From G963665085 sp963665085 (GTDB lineage: Bacteria > Bacteroidota > Bacteroidia > Bacteroidales > JAAAOM01): a stretch of 64,000 nucleotides of DNA. The DNA lies in contig CAXXXS010000001.1 in the NCBI GenBank assembly GCA_963665085.2, positions 620,001 through 684,000 on the forward strand, given 5' to 3'. Position numbers and translations under genes: made by a program. This document shows positions 45,460-55,181 of the stretch, piece after piece. Positions within the stretch are counted from its first letter, which is position 1; every line of letters begins with the position of its first letter. The notes beneath the pieces were generated by a model, which was given only the letters and a program-made list of their open reading frames with translations, did not search any database and was not told where the DNA came from.

Positions 45460-45529
45460 TTTCGGTATAATTTATTTTATGACAAATATAAAAATTGTAA
45501 ATACAAATTGAACTTTATCTTTTGATTTG

Positions 45530-45557
45530 CAAAAGTAGTTAATCGCAATTTAAACAA
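45530..45557 (-). promoter_or_regulatory. Candidate promoter of the STAND/TIR operon
   Basis: On the minus strand TTG (45557-45555), 17 bases, then TACTTTTG (45537-45530) fit the Bacteroidota -33/-7 pattern. It lies 71 bases before the first gene of the operon. No other promoter-sized gap exists within the six genes. Confidence 0.55.
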
Positions 45558-45591
45558 TTGTTTTTTTTTGATGTTACTGTCAAAAAAATAG

Positions 45592-46362
45592 ATGTTCGAC
45601 CCTTTTAGAAAAGAATTTGGAAAATTTGAGGCACGCAGAGAGTTAGTTTTTCTAATTCTATCTGGTTTATTTGTTGGCACACTCGCCATGCTCAATATTT
45701 TAGGAATAACACGGTTACTCGACCTATCGTTTACAATATTTAACAGAGAAATCCCTTTTAGGGTCTTTGTTGGAGTCCTGCCTTATCCGATTACATTTTT
45801 ATGTACTGACCTAATTAGTGAATTCTATGGTAGAAAAAGAGCCTCTATTGTAGTTTGGGTTGGGCTTATACTTAATTTATGGGTAATTTTTATTTTATGG
45901 ATTGGTGGAATACTACCACCAGTCCCAGAATTTAATCCTGAAAACGGATTACCCTACCCAGGTGATCCTAATCTATTATTTTTCGAGATAAGAAGATATA
46001 CATTTAGTGCAACCTTTGCATCAATGATAGCATATCTAACAGCCCAGTTTGTTGACGTACATATTTTTCATTTCTTAAAAAACCTGTCTAAAGGAAAAAT
46101 GTTATGGTTACGAAATAATGGATCAACAATAACCAGTCAATTAATAGATTCTTTAGCTGTTGTTTTAATAACCTATTTTTTTACTCACGCAATAGTAATA
46201 AACGAGGGAGAAAGTGTTTCAAAAGTTTTATTCGTATTAATTATATCTAACTACCTTTTTAAAATGTTTGCAGCCTTAATTGATACAATCCCATTCTATT
46301 TAGGAGTTAATTTTCTATCAAAATTTCTTGACATAGATCCTACAGAAGAATTCAAAAAATAA
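45592..46362 (+). CDS. Queuosine precursor transporter (QPTR/YhhQ family)
   Basis: A 256-residue inner-membrane protein with about six membrane segments. YhhQ-type marks are IPFRVFVGVLPYPITFLCTDLISEFYGRKRA (quoted in part: PYPITFLCTDLISEFYGRK) and the C-terminal region with NNGSTITSQLIDS and DTIPFYLGV. Family members take up queuine-type bases such as preQ0 or preQ1 for tRNA modification. It is divergent from the STAND operon and converges on aroK, two bases apart. Confidence 0.88.
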   Translation: MFDPFRKEFGKFEARRELVFLILSGLFVGTLAMLNILGITRLLDLSFTIFNREIPFRVFVGVLPYPITFLCTDLISEFYGRKRASIVVWVGLILNLWVIFILWIGGILPPVPEFNPENGLPYPGDPNLLFFEIRRYTFSATFASMIAYLTAQFVDVHIFHFLKNLSKGKMLWLRNNGSTITSQLIDSLAVVLITYFFTHAIVINEGESVSKVLFVLIISNYLFKMFAALIDTIPFYLGVNFLSKFLDIDPTEEFKK

Positions 46363-46364
46363 TT

Positions 46365-46883
46365 TTAACAATCCTTCTTACTTTTCTCCTTTAACAACAT
46401 CAATAAATCATCTGCATTAAGATTAAACCCAGATATAATATGCTTTGATTGTTCGTAATAATTTTCTCTTTCCTTCAATTTAGATTTTATAAAATCTATA
46501 AGTTCCTCCGGGCTTTTTCCCTTTATAAGGGGCCTGTCTGTTTTTGAAGAATTAAGACGACTTGAAAGAACTTCTGGAGATATTTTAAGATAAATAGAAT
46601 CTGAGAATTCATTAATAAGTTTCATATTGTCCCCGAAACAAGGTGCGCCGCCTCCTGTTGCTAAAACAAATTCTTTTCTTTTAAGTACATTCATTAATGT
46701 AGTTCGCTCGATCTCCCTGAATTGTGGTTCACCGTCTTCAGCAAAAATATCCGGAATTGATTTCCCTGTAGTATCTTCGATTTCAGCATCTAAATCAACA
46801 AAGGGATGTTCTAGCCTTGAAGCTAAACGCTTCCCCAGTGTTGTTTTACCTGACCCCATAAATCCTACAAGAACTATCTTCAT
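46365..46883 (-). CDS. aroK: Shikimate kinase
   Basis: A 172-residue kinase of the aromatic amino acid pathway. Walker A is GFMGSGKTTLGKRLA (residues 8-22). The shikimate-binding FVDLDAEIE and the ATGGGAPCFGDN loop are present, as is the lid Arg region in SKTDRPLIKG. It ends two bases from the converging transporter and lies 10 bases after parC, so it may be read from the parC transcript. Confidence 0.95.
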   Translation of the reverse strand: MKIVLVGFMGSGKTTLGKRLASRLEHPFVDLDAEIEDTTGKSIPDIFAEDGEPQFREIERTTLMNVLKRKEFVLATGGGAPCFGDNMKLINEFSDSIYLKISPEVLSSRLNSSKTDRPLIKGKSPEELIDFIKSKLKERENYYEQSKHIISGFNLNADDLLMLLKEKSKKDC

Positions 46884-46893
46884 AGAATTATTT

Positions 46894-49488
46894 TTAAAAA
46901 TTTAATTCCATTTGGTTAGAGTCTTCCGGATCTTGATCTTCATTGCTATCATCAAATTCTGGCTCTTCCTCTTCTACTATTTTGGGGTCAATCTCTTGAA
47001 TTTCTTTAACCGTAAATGTTGTCAACCTTTTTCCTTTTGCTTTGTAACCTTTTACTGCTATAAATTCCTCTGCATCTACTATTTCCGAAGGCCTATCACT
47101 GTGTTTCCCTTTGAATGTTATTTCAAATTGAGGATATTTTTCTGATGTAATCAAGACCAACTTAGATTTAGGATGATCCCCGATAATGCTTTGTTTCTCA
47201 TTGGTAGGTTCAAAGACAAAACGTTTCAAATAGAAGAACTCTACATCTGCATCGTAATAAACTACAGAATAAACTTTTGATTCATTAAATTTTTCAACCT
47301 GGGTAACATCATCCTCAAAGTGATTTGTAAGATCATAATCCATTGTTCTGTATGTACCTCTCTCGTTGATGGCGAGAATCTTATCATCTGCTTTGAATTC
47401 ACCTAAATATTCCCCATTCCCATCATCTTTCAAACGATTAACCTCAGCATCGTACCAACGTTTAAGTCCGCCTAATGTAGATATACCTTTTTCTGAAAGT
47501 TTAATTTTATGGATCGCATGTTTTGTAAGAATATTACCCATGGATCCTCTTCCTTTTATTGCCAGCTCACTAAAATCTGTTTCAAAAACAAGCTTCTTCA
47601 AACGGGATTTTGGTTTTAAATAGACTTTTACAACTTCTGCCTCTCCGTTAGGATTGACTGTCATATAAAGAATTTTTGAACCTTTTTCACCTTTTGTAAA
47701 GTGATATTCTTTATCGCGCGTTATACCATAAATAGCGCAACGTTTCATATAAATTGCGCCATTAAGCCCATCTCTATAAATTACATTATAAATTGTACGC
47801 TTATCATTTTTCTTAAAAACGTCAACATGAACAATATCTTTTCCTACAAAAACCTTATCGTTAACTTTTGTAATTACATATGTCCCATCTGATTTTATTG
47901 CAATAATATCATCAATATCAGAACAATCACAAATAAATTCATCTTTCTTTAAACCTGTTCCTATAAAACCCTCTTCCCTGTTGGCATAAAGCTTTTCATT
48001 TGCAACTACAACATTTGTAGCCTCAATATTTTCAAAGTTCCTTATTTCTGTTTTTCTGTCCCTACCCTTGCCATACTTTCGTTTTATTTCTTTGAAATAA
48101 TCGATGGTTACGTCTATTATGTTGGCAAGCTTATTTTTGACCTCATCCATTTGATCTTCCAAACCTTTGATATATTCATCGGCTTTGAAAGAACTAAATT
48201 TTGAAATCCTTTTAATTGGAATATTTGAAAGTCTTACACAATCTTCTTGTGTAACTTCACGCATTAAATTTTTTACGTAAGGTTGCAACCCATCATAAAT
48301 TGCTTTGAGAATCTCCTCTTCTGTTTTACAAGTCTTGATATCTTCGTAAATCTCATTTAAGATAAAGATCTTTTCCAACGAAGACATATGCCATGTCTCT
48401 TGTAATTCAGCAAGTTTTATCTCAAGCTCTCTTTTTAACAGGTTTAATGTCTGATCCGTTGAGATTTTAAGCATCTCGCTTACCCCAAGAAACTTTGGTT
48501 TATCATCCTCTATAACACAACTATTAGGAGAAATAGAAATCTCACAATCGGTAAATGCATATAAAGCATCAATAGTTTGATCAGCATACACTCCTGGCCC
48601 TAGGTGAATTAAAATCTCAACCTCACCAGCAGTATTATCATCTACCTTTTTAATCTTTATCTTTCCCTTTTCGTTTGCTTTTAAAATAGACTCGATAAGA
48701 CTGGATGTTGTTCTTCCGAAAGGAATGTCGCGAATGGCAAGTGTAGTTTTATTCTCTATATCAATTTTCGCCCTGATTTTTATACTGCCTCCCCGAATGC
48801 CATCATTGTATTTTGAAACATCAATATAACCGCCAGTCAAAAAATCAGGAAAAAGTTCGAATTCTTGATTTTTCAAATATTTAATCGATGCGTCTATTAA
48901 TTCATTGAAGTTATGAGGTAATATTTTTGACGCCAAACCAACAGCAATACCTTCTACTCCCTGGGCCAAAAGCAACGGGAATTTAACAGGTAAGGTTACA
49001 GGTTCTTTATTTCTTCCATCATAGGATGATTTCCATTCCGTGGTTTTAGGATTGAAAACCACATCGAGCGCAAATTTTGACAATCTTGCTTCAATGTACC
49101 TGGGAGCAGCTGCGCTATCACCGGTAAAAACATTTCCCCAGTTACCCTGCGTGTCTACAAGAAGATCTTTCTGACCAAGTTGTACCAGTGCATCACCAAT
49201 TGAAGCATCACCATGAGGGTGAAATTGCATGGTATGGCCAATAACATTTGCTACTTTGTTGTACCTACCATCATCAAGGCGTTGCATTGAATGCAGGATA
49301 CGCCTTTGAACAGGTTTTAACCCATCATACAAATGAGGAACAGCTCTTTCAAGTATAACGTACGAAGCATAATCTAAAAACCAGGTTTCATACATCCCGG
49401 TTATTTTCATAATGTTCGCTGCTGAGGCCTCTGGATTCAGTCCGTTCTCGTCCTCTGTGTTATTTATATTTTGATTCTCGTCTGCCAT
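46894..49488 (-). CDS. parC: DNA topoisomerase IV subunit A
   Basis: An 864-residue type IIA topoisomerase A subunit. The N-terminal breakage domain has YASYVILERAVPHLYDGLKPVQRRIL (quoted in part: AVPHLYDGLKPVQRRIL), HPHGDASIGDALV and the catalytic Tyr in SAAAPRYIEARLSKFA. A C-terminal beta-pinwheel follows, then an acidic tail (EEEEPEFDDSNEDQDPEDS). The single ATP-independent subunit acts with the ParE subunit encoded 53 bases upstream in decatenating chromosomes. The gyrase genes are not in the window, so the ParC assignment rests on pairing and length. Confidence 0.9.
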   Translation of the reverse strand: MADENQNINNTEDENGLNPEASAANIMKITGMYETWFLDYASYVILERAVPHLYDGLKPVQRRILHSMQRLDDGRYNKVANVIGHTMQFHPHGDASIGDALVQLGQKDLLVDTQGNWGNVFTGDSAAAPRYIEARLSKFALDVVFNPKTTEWKSSYDGRNKEPVTLPVKFPLLLAQGVEGIAVGLASKILPHNFNELIDASIKYLKNQEFELFPDFLTGGYIDVSKYNDGIRGGSIKIRAKIDIENKTTLAIRDIPFGRTTSSLIESILKANEKGKIKIKKVDDNTAGEVEILIHLGPGVYADQTIDALYAFTDCEISISPNSCVIEDDKPKFLGVSEMLKISTDQTLNLLKRELEIKLAELQETWHMSSLEKIFILNEIYEDIKTCKTEEEILKAIYDGLQPYVKNLMREVTQEDCVRLSNIPIKRISKFSSFKADEYIKGLEDQMDEVKNKLANIIDVTIDYFKEIKRKYGKGRDRKTEIRNFENIEATNVVVANEKLYANREEGFIGTGLKKDEFICDCSDIDDIIAIKSDGTYVITKVNDKVFVGKDIVHVDVFKKNDKRTIYNVIYRDGLNGAIYMKRCAIYGITRDKEYHFTKGEKGSKILYMTVNPNGEAEVVKVYLKPKSRLKKLVFETDFSELAIKGRGSMGNILTKHAIHKIKLSEKGISTLGGLKRWYDAEVNRLKDDGNGEYLGEFKADDKILAINERGTYRTMDYDLTNHFEDDVTQVEKFNESKVYSVVYYDADVEFFYLKRFVFEPTNEKQSIIGDHPKSKLVLITSEKYPQFEITFKGKHSDRPSEIVDAEEFIAVKGYKAKGKRLTTFTVKEIQEIDPKIVEEEEPEFDDSNEDQDPEDSNQMELNF

Positions 49489-49541
49489 ATTAATTCTGTA
49501 ACTTTCCCAGGTTTGTTATATATCAATTAACACATCTTGCA

Positions 49542-51386
49542 CTACGCTTCAACAAGATCCTCTTCAACTCTTAAGTTATCAATTATAAAATTTTGCCTTT
49601 CTGGTGTATTTTTACCCATATAAAATTCCAACATTTCAGGAATTATATCATCCTTCTTAATTCTAACCGGATCGAGACGCATCTCTTTTCCAATAAAAAA
49701 TTTAAATTCATCTGGAGAAATTTCACCCAATCCTTTAAACCTTGTTATTTCAGGATTTACTCCTAATGATTTTATAGCTTGTTCTTTTTCCTCATCAGAA
49801 TAGCAGTAGATAGTTTTCTTTTTATTTCTCACCCTGAAAATTGGTGTTTGTAAAATATAAAGATGCCCCTCACGAATAAGATTTGGAAAAAACTGCAAAA
49901 AGAATGTTATGAGCAACAACCGAATATGCATCCCGTCAACATCAGCATCTGTAGCAATTACTACATTGTTGTAGCGTAGATCATCTAAACCTTCTTCAAT
50001 ATTTAATGCTGCTTGCAGAAGATTAAATTCTTCATTTTCATACACAATTTTTTTTGTCAACCCGTATGTATTTAATGGTTTACCTTTTAAACTGAATACG
50101 GCCTGGGTTGCAACACTTCTTGATTTTGTAATGGAACCACTAGCGGAATCACCCTCTGTAATAAAAATTGTACTATCAAGCTTTTGCTCATCCTTACTGT
50201 TCAAATGAACTTTACAATCCCTCAATTTTTTATTATGTAGATTGGCCTTTTTCGCCCTTTCCCGGGCAAGTTTTTTTATTCCACTGATAGCTTTACGCTC
50301 TTTCTCCGATTCCTGGATTCGTTTAAGTAAAATCTCAGCAGTATCTGAATGTTTGTGAAGGTAATTATCAAGATGAGTTTTTACGAAATCATTTATACAA
50401 TTTCGTATTGATGGGGCATTGGGGCCCATATCTTTTGATCCAAGTTTTGTTTTTGTTTGCGATTCAAAAACGGGTTCTTCAACTTTTACACTTAAGGCAG
50501 CATTAATAGAAGACCTGATATCTGATGGGTCGAAATCTTTCTTATAAAATTCACGAACGGTTTTTACAATTGCTTCTTTGAATGCAATTAAATGAGTCCC
50601 CCCCTGAATGGTATTTTGTCCGTTAACAAAAGAATGGTACTCTTCGTCGTAATGGCTGCCATGAGTCATTGCTATTTCAATATCCTCTCCCTTAAAATGC
50701 ATGGGAGGATATAGAGGCTCAGAACTCATTGATTCCTCAAGTAAATCCAGTAGTCCATTCTTTGAATAAAAACTTTGTCCGTTTAAATTTATGGTTAACC
50801 CTGAATTCAAAAACACATAATTTTTAACCATGGTTTCAACATAGTCATTTATGTATTTGAAATTACCGAATAATTCAGCATCTGGAGTAAACATTACCAT
50901 TGTACCATTTGGTAACTCGGATGCTTCTTCAGGATTATCCTGTATTTTGTTTCCTTCAGAAAATTCGGCTGATTTTACTTTTCCATCACGGAATGCTTTT
51001 ATCTTAAAATTTGTTGAAAGCGCATTTACAGCCTTGATACCAACGCCATTTAGACCTACCGACTTCTTAAAAACTTTAGAATCATATTTTGCACCGGTAT
51101 TCATCTTTGAAACTACATCAACCAGTTTACCTAGAGGTATACCACGGCCATAATCCCTGATCTTTACAGTTTGTTCTGTTATTGTAATATCTATTTTTTT
51201 ACCGAAACCCATCATAAATTCATCGATGGAGTTATCAAGCACTTCTTTAATAAGAATATAAATACCATCGTCTGAAGAAGAGCCATCGCCCAGTTTACCA
51301 ATATACATACCAGGGCGCTTTCTAATGTGTTCCTTCCAATCGAGCGTTTTTATACTATCCTCTGAATAATTTGCTGCTGCTGACAT
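49542..51386 (-). CDS. parE: DNA topoisomerase IV subunit B
   Basis: A 614-residue ATPase subunit. Seen: HIRKRPGMYIGKLGDG, EVLDNSIDEFMMG with the catalytic Glu, GRGIPLGKLVDVVSKMNTGAKYD (in part), GLNGVGIKAVNALS, and the Toprim motifs ITEGDSASGS and IATDADVDGMHIRLLL. The length suits ParE rather than the longer GyrB. First of the parE-parC-aroK run. Confidence 0.93.
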   Translation of the reverse strand: MSAAANYSEDSIKTLDWKEHIRKRPGMYIGKLGDGSSSDDGIYILIKEVLDNSIDEFMMGFGKKIDITITEQTVKIRDYGRGIPLGKLVDVVSKMNTGAKYDSKVFKKSVGLNGVGIKAVNALSTNFKIKAFRDGKVKSAEFSEGNKIQDNPEEASELPNGTMVMFTPDAELFGNFKYINDYVETMVKNYVFLNSGLTINLNGQSFYSKNGLLDLLEESMSSEPLYPPMHFKGEDIEIAMTHGSHYDEEYHSFVNGQNTIQGGTHLIAFKEAIVKTVREFYKKDFDPSDIRSSINAALSVKVEEPVFESQTKTKLGSKDMGPNAPSIRNCINDFVKTHLDNYLHKHSDTAEILLKRIQESEKERKAISGIKKLARERAKKANLHNKKLRDCKVHLNSKDEQKLDSTIFITEGDSASGSITKSRSVATQAVFSLKGKPLNTYGLTKKIVYENEEFNLLQAALNIEEGLDDLRYNNVVIATDADVDGMHIRLLLITFFLQFFPNLIREGHLYILQTPIFRVRNKKKTIYCYSDEEKEQAIKSLGVNPEITRFKGLGEISPDEFKFFIGKEMRLDPVRIKKDDIIPEMLEFYMGKNTPERQNFIIDNLRVEEDLVEA

Positions 51387-51402
51387 TTTCCCTAATTTTA
51401 TC

Positions 51403-51410
51403 CAAATATA
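51403..51410 (-). promoter_or_regulatory. -7 promoter box (TATATTTG) of parE
   Basis: On the minus strand TATATTTG lies 17 bases before the parE start and fits TAnnTTTG. The rest of the 178-base gap to the MutS-like gene shows no gene. Confidence 0.5.
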
Positions 51411-51564
51411 ATTAAAAGAAAAGCCTATATAAGGCTTAATTTGTTAACAAGGAAATTAACAATCATCAATATTTCTATTGAAAACGAAATTTTTAAGAAA
51501 CTGTCTTTAATCTTATTAGTAGGCTCAAAAGAAGTAGATGTTAAAGTAGTATAATGTTAATAAC

Positions 51565-53358
51565 TTACTCGATTATACCCATCTGCTTCATTAATAATGT
51601 TGCATTCATTTTTTGAGTAATGCCTTCTTTGAGTTTATAATCAAATCTTATTTCGGAATCGTCTATTTCGATCTCAAAACACATGTTTTTAACATATTCA
51701 GGAAATGCTTCTTCAATTTTACCTAACTCCAGATCATGAGTTGCAATAATTCCTGTAGCGCCCAATTTTATTAACCGTTCAAGAATAATTCGAGAACCAT
51801 TTTGTTTATCGGTAGAGTTTGTCCCTTTTAAAATCTCATCGAGCAAGAAAAAAACATGATTATCAACCTTAATCTCATCCAACAATTGTTTTAGCCGTTT
51901 TAATTCAGCATAAAAATAGGATTCATTTTTACTTAACGAATCATTGGTTCTCATACTTGTAAACAGTTGAAACGATGTAAACTTCATATTTTTTGCCGGA
52001 ACAGGCGCCCCGATATATGCCAATAGCATGTTTATTCCCAGACAACGCAGAAAAGTACTTTTACCGGCCATATTAGCCCCTGTAATAATTACAACTTCAC
52101 CTTTTTTTTGCATTCTGTAAGAATTACTAACTGCAACTTTTGGGTCTATCAAAGGATGGGCTAATTCATCCACATCTATTACTACAGAATCATCAATATC
52201 AGGGTATATATTATCCTGATTGTTATATGCGTAATTGGCAATACTATTATATGCATCCACTTCACCAATTGCCTTAAACCATTTCTCTACATTATGTCCA
52301 TGTTGAGACTTCCATTTATCGAGTTTTGCCAAACAATGATAATCCCATAAAAAAACACCATTTAATAATATTGCCACATATATATTCAGACGTGTATCAA
52401 AAGCCTCAACCAATTTCACAAGATTTTTTAGTTCTTTGCTCGCCTTTTTATCATCGGTAAACTTAAACACATCCAAAATTCCATTTAGATATTTACCGTC
52501 AAATGATTGTTTTTCAATTTGTAAAATTAAATTTTGATACATCTCAATGTATTCGGCAGATTTACTTATTTGTGAATGAACTGTGTTAACTTTTTTCATC
52601 GTAGAACTTATAATTCCCAGGCAGATGAGAAAGATAAGAATAGGAACATTCCACATAACCAGTCCGAAGCTTGCTAAAAATATCAAAACTATATTTAAAG
52701 CAGGAAGTATAAAACGAAGGTATTTTTTATAAATACTCAAACTACCAGAATCGTCATTGCCAATCCAGTTTAAAATCTTTTTTTTCTCATCCTGATTTTC
52801 TTCAAACATCTTAGCATTAGCTGAAAAATTCTGTCTGAATTCAACTTTCGACGATAGTTCTTTTATCACTTCCTGTCGCTTTTTAAGCTGAGATGACAAT
52901 AAAAAAGAATCATTCAACCAGGATGCGAGAGTTTTTTTCCCATCGAAAGTATTTGTCCTGTTCAAAAATTGGAAAAGAGAACCCTCACCAAAAACATCAA
53001 GATCTCCAGAGTAATTATGCTGTGGTTTTATAAACTCCTTTCCGGTTTCAAACGAAAACCATTTCCAGTTGCATGCATCAATCTCTTGTTGGTTAATGTT
53101 GACAAGATTTTCGTAAAACTTTTTTTGTTCCTGAAGTGCGGCATATCGTTTTACAAAAAAAATAAGCGCTCCCAAAAAAAATACAAGCCCAAATACAGCA
53201 ATAAAAATATTTATCTCGAATAATAAGTAAAAAGTTACCAGTGCTAAAAGAAAACTTAAAAGTCTAAACAATGAAGTAAATCCGATTTTTCTCTTTAACC
53301 TGTTTATTGTTGCTTGATGCGTTTCTAAGTTTTGTTGGTAAAAGGATATCATGCTCAT
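51565..53358 (-). CDS. Membrane-bound MutS-like ATPase
   Basis: A 597-residue MutS-related protein. It lacks the mismatch-reading domain. It has two pairs of membrane segments (about 28-70, LLSFLLALVTFYLLFEI and FIAVFGLVFFLGALIFFV; about 215-250, ILPALNIVLIFLASFGLV), a core helical region, and a C-terminal MutS ATPase: Walker A TGANMAGKSTFLR, SYFYAELKRLKQLL, Walker B VFFLLDEILKGTNS, and TGIIATHDLELG. Such short MutS-like proteins are common in Bacteroidota and their role is not known; mismatch repair is unlikely. Confidence 0.85.
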   Translation of the reverse strand: MSMISFYQQNLETHQATINRLKRKIGFTSLFRLLSFLLALVTFYLLFEINIFIAVFGLVFFLGALIFFVKRYAALQEQKKFYENLVNINQQEIDACNWKWFSFETGKEFIKPQHNYSGDLDVFGEGSLFQFLNRTNTFDGKKTLASWLNDSFLLSSQLKKRQEVIKELSSKVEFRQNFSANAKMFEENQDEKKKILNWIGNDDSGSLSIYKKYLRFILPALNIVLIFLASFGLVMWNVPILIFLICLGIISSTMKKVNTVHSQISKSAEYIEMYQNLILQIEKQSFDGKYLNGILDVFKFTDDKKASKELKNLVKLVEAFDTRLNIYVAILLNGVFLWDYHCLAKLDKWKSQHGHNVEKWFKAIGEVDAYNSIANYAYNNQDNIYPDIDDSVVIDVDELAHPLIDPKVAVSNSYRMQKKGEVVIITGANMAGKSTFLRCLGINMLLAYIGAPVPAKNMKFTSFQLFTSMRTNDSLSKNESYFYAELKRLKQLLDEIKVDNHVFFLLDEILKGTNSTDKQNGSRIILERLIKLGATGIIATHDLELGKIEEAFPEYVKNMCFEIEIDDSEIRFDYKLKEGITQKMNATLLMKQMGIIE

Positions 53359-53442
53359 AAATGCTTTAATTAGAATATCGTGTGTATCCAGTTATTAATT
53401 ATTACTAAATAAAAGATTCTCGAAACCTATCAAAGTTTATAC

Positions 53443-54195
53443 CTAAATTTTAAGATTGTCAAGTGCAATCACTTTTAATTCAGTCTTACAGTTATTTTTA
53501 TATGTTTTCTGGGTATCAAACTGCCATGTCCATTTCTCAAAATTTTTATTCTTTGGCAGGGTAGCAAAGATTGTTGGTTTGTTATCGATCTTTTTCCCTT
53601 CGTCATTAAGGTAAACTTCCTCATAATCTGAAATTAAAAGATGAGGAATATGAGAAAGAAATTTCAAATGATTTTGTTGTATTTGTTTCCTTATTTTAAC
53701 CTCGTCCCCATCAGTAAAGTTGGAGTATCCAAAAAGTAAATTATCCAGCTGGCTTAAAAGATTTAATGAAACAACAACTCCTTCTATATTTGATGGTTGC
53801 ACAAGCGGTATATCAGATTTTGTGATTTGTTTTAATTGATAAAATTTATCAATTAGTCCTCCTGTAATATCTGCATCAATAAATTCTATCTTGCTTTCTT
53901 TTCTATATTTATGAGTGATTTGCCGAGGATGATTTACATCAAAACAATAGATTTTTTCAAAATGTTCTAGTAGAAATTCAATGGGTATATCTAAAAACCA
54001 ACCTGATCCTAATATTGAAACAGTTTTAAAGTCGCAATCTTTTAACGAATTAACAATAAAATTTTGGGTCCTTTCAATATGTTTTTTCCAACCTGCTTCA
54101 ACTAAATACCGGTTTACGATCCCTTTTTGATCAGCCAGGAAGCCAAGTTTTTTAAGCGCTTTTTTCGAAGGAACTGGGAAAATATCTTTATCCAC
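53443..54195 (-). CDS. Uncharacterised Rossmann-like protein, possibly methyltransferase-related
   Basis: A 250-residue soluble protein. The segment TVSILGSGWFLDIPIEFLL followed by IYCFDVNHPRQ and IEFIDADITGG reads like the first strands of a SAM-dependent methyltransferase: a G-x-G loop, an acidic residue after the second strand, and D-A-D. A VSLNLLSQLD stretch resembles the fourth strand. No substrate can be named. It overlaps plsC by eight bases, so the two are co-expressed, which points to a possible lipid or envelope role. Confidence 0.6.
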   Translation of the reverse strand: MDKDIFPVPSKKALKKLGFLADQKGIVNRYLVEAGWKKHIERTQNFIVNSLKDCDFKTVSILGSGWFLDIPIEFLLEHFEKIYCFDVNHPRQITHKYRKESKIEFIDADITGGLIDKFYQLKQITKSDIPLVQPSNIEGVVVSLNLLSQLDNLLFGYSNFTDGDEVKIRKQIQQNHLKFLSHIPHLLISDYEEVYLNDEGKKIDNKPTIFATLPKNKNFEKWTWQFDTQKTYKNNCKTELKVIALDNLKI

Positions 54196-54931
54196 GACTC
54201 TCCCTTAGTTTATCGAGTTCTGAAGAAATTAAATCATGCATCTTAATTGCAACTTCTTTCTCATTCAAATCTTTAAACGACTCGTAAGGAACTTCATCCA
54301 GAATTTTTACTATGATCTTTGAATTATTCCTGAAAATATATTCATTTTTTGGAAGTGCATTTGCAGAACCATCTAAAACAATGGGTAAAATTGGTGATTT
54401 TGTCTCTAGGGCTACACGAAATGCACCTTCTTTAAACCTTTGAATATTACCGTCTTTTGATCTTGTCCCTTCTGGAAAAATCATAATTGAACTCCCCTCC
54501 TTAATTCTTTCAACGCAATCATTTATCATTTTTACTATTCCAGACTTAGATTTCCTGTCAAAAAGAACATGCCTGTTCAATCTCATATTCCATCCCGAAA
54601 ATGGTGCTTTGGCATTCTCAATTTTTGAGACCCATTTATAATGAGTAAAAAATCTATAAATAGCTAAAATATCAACCAATGATTGATGATTGGATATCAT
54701 CACATATACTTTCTTTCTGTCGATTTTATGCTTATCTAATATCTTAACACTCCAGAAAGGATTCAACCAGGTATAAAGAGATGCCCAAAAACAGGAAACT
54801 TGTTGTAACGCAAAAAGATTTTTATCAAAAGGCCTGGTAATTATCCATACTAACAATGCTATTAAAAACATTATTGGGAATGTAACAAGGACAAGTAAAT
54901 AAATATAAAAAGTAAACAGTACCGATTTCAT
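54188..54931 (-). CDS. plsC: 1-acyl-sn-glycerol-3-phosphate acyltransferase
   Basis: A 247-residue membrane-associated acyltransferase of phospholipid synthesis. Motif I is SNHQSLVD (the usual HxxxxD), motif II RHVLFDRKSKSG, motif III IMIFPEGTRSKDG, and motif IV LPIVLDGSANALPK. An N-terminal membrane segment spans about residues 8-30. It transfers an acyl chain to lysophosphatidic acid or a related acceptor. It shares four bases with a small upstream frame and eight with the downstream gene. Confidence 0.9.
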   Translation of the reverse strand: MKSVLFTFYIYLLVLVTFPIMFLIALLVWIITRPFDKNLFALQQVSCFWASLYTWLNPFWSVKILDKHKIDRKKVYVMISNHQSLVDILAIYRFFTHYKWVSKIENAKAPFSGWNMRLNRHVLFDRKSKSGIVKMINDCVERIKEGSSIMIFPEGTRSKDGNIQRFKEGAFRVALETKSPILPIVLDGSANALPKNEYIFRNNSKIIVKILDEVPYESFKDLNEKEVAIKMHDLISSELDKLRESRG

Positions 54932-55131
54932 TTAGATAGATTAAAAGATAAATGTAAGAAAAAAGAATAAATACGGATAATAAAAACTTTAATCATAGTT
55001 AATAGAACTTTTAGACTAAAAAACAGTCCAATAATCAACACAAACGAGACAATCACAAAAACTTTGTAAGATATGGGAAACACAAACAATTTTCTTTCGT
55101 AAGCACAGTTAAAAATATTAATGGCAAGCAT
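54928..55131 (-). CDS. Possible small membrane protein coupled to plsC
   Basis: A 67-residue frame with an ATG start whose stop overlaps the plsC start by four bases (ATGA). One or two hydrophobic stretches (YKVFVIVSFVLIIGLFFSL and MIKVFIIRIYSFFLHLSF) suggest a membrane protein. No family is recognised, and AT-rich DNA yields such frames by chance. The four-base overlap is the only positive sign. Confidence 0.3.
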   Translation of the reverse strand: MLAINIFNCAYERKLFVFPISYKVFVIVSFVLIIGLFFSLKVLLTMIKVFIIRIYSFFLHLSFNLSK

Positions 55132-55181
55132 TTTGAATCGTTATTAGTAATTTTTTAAATTTGATAAAAGAAATTTTTAGC

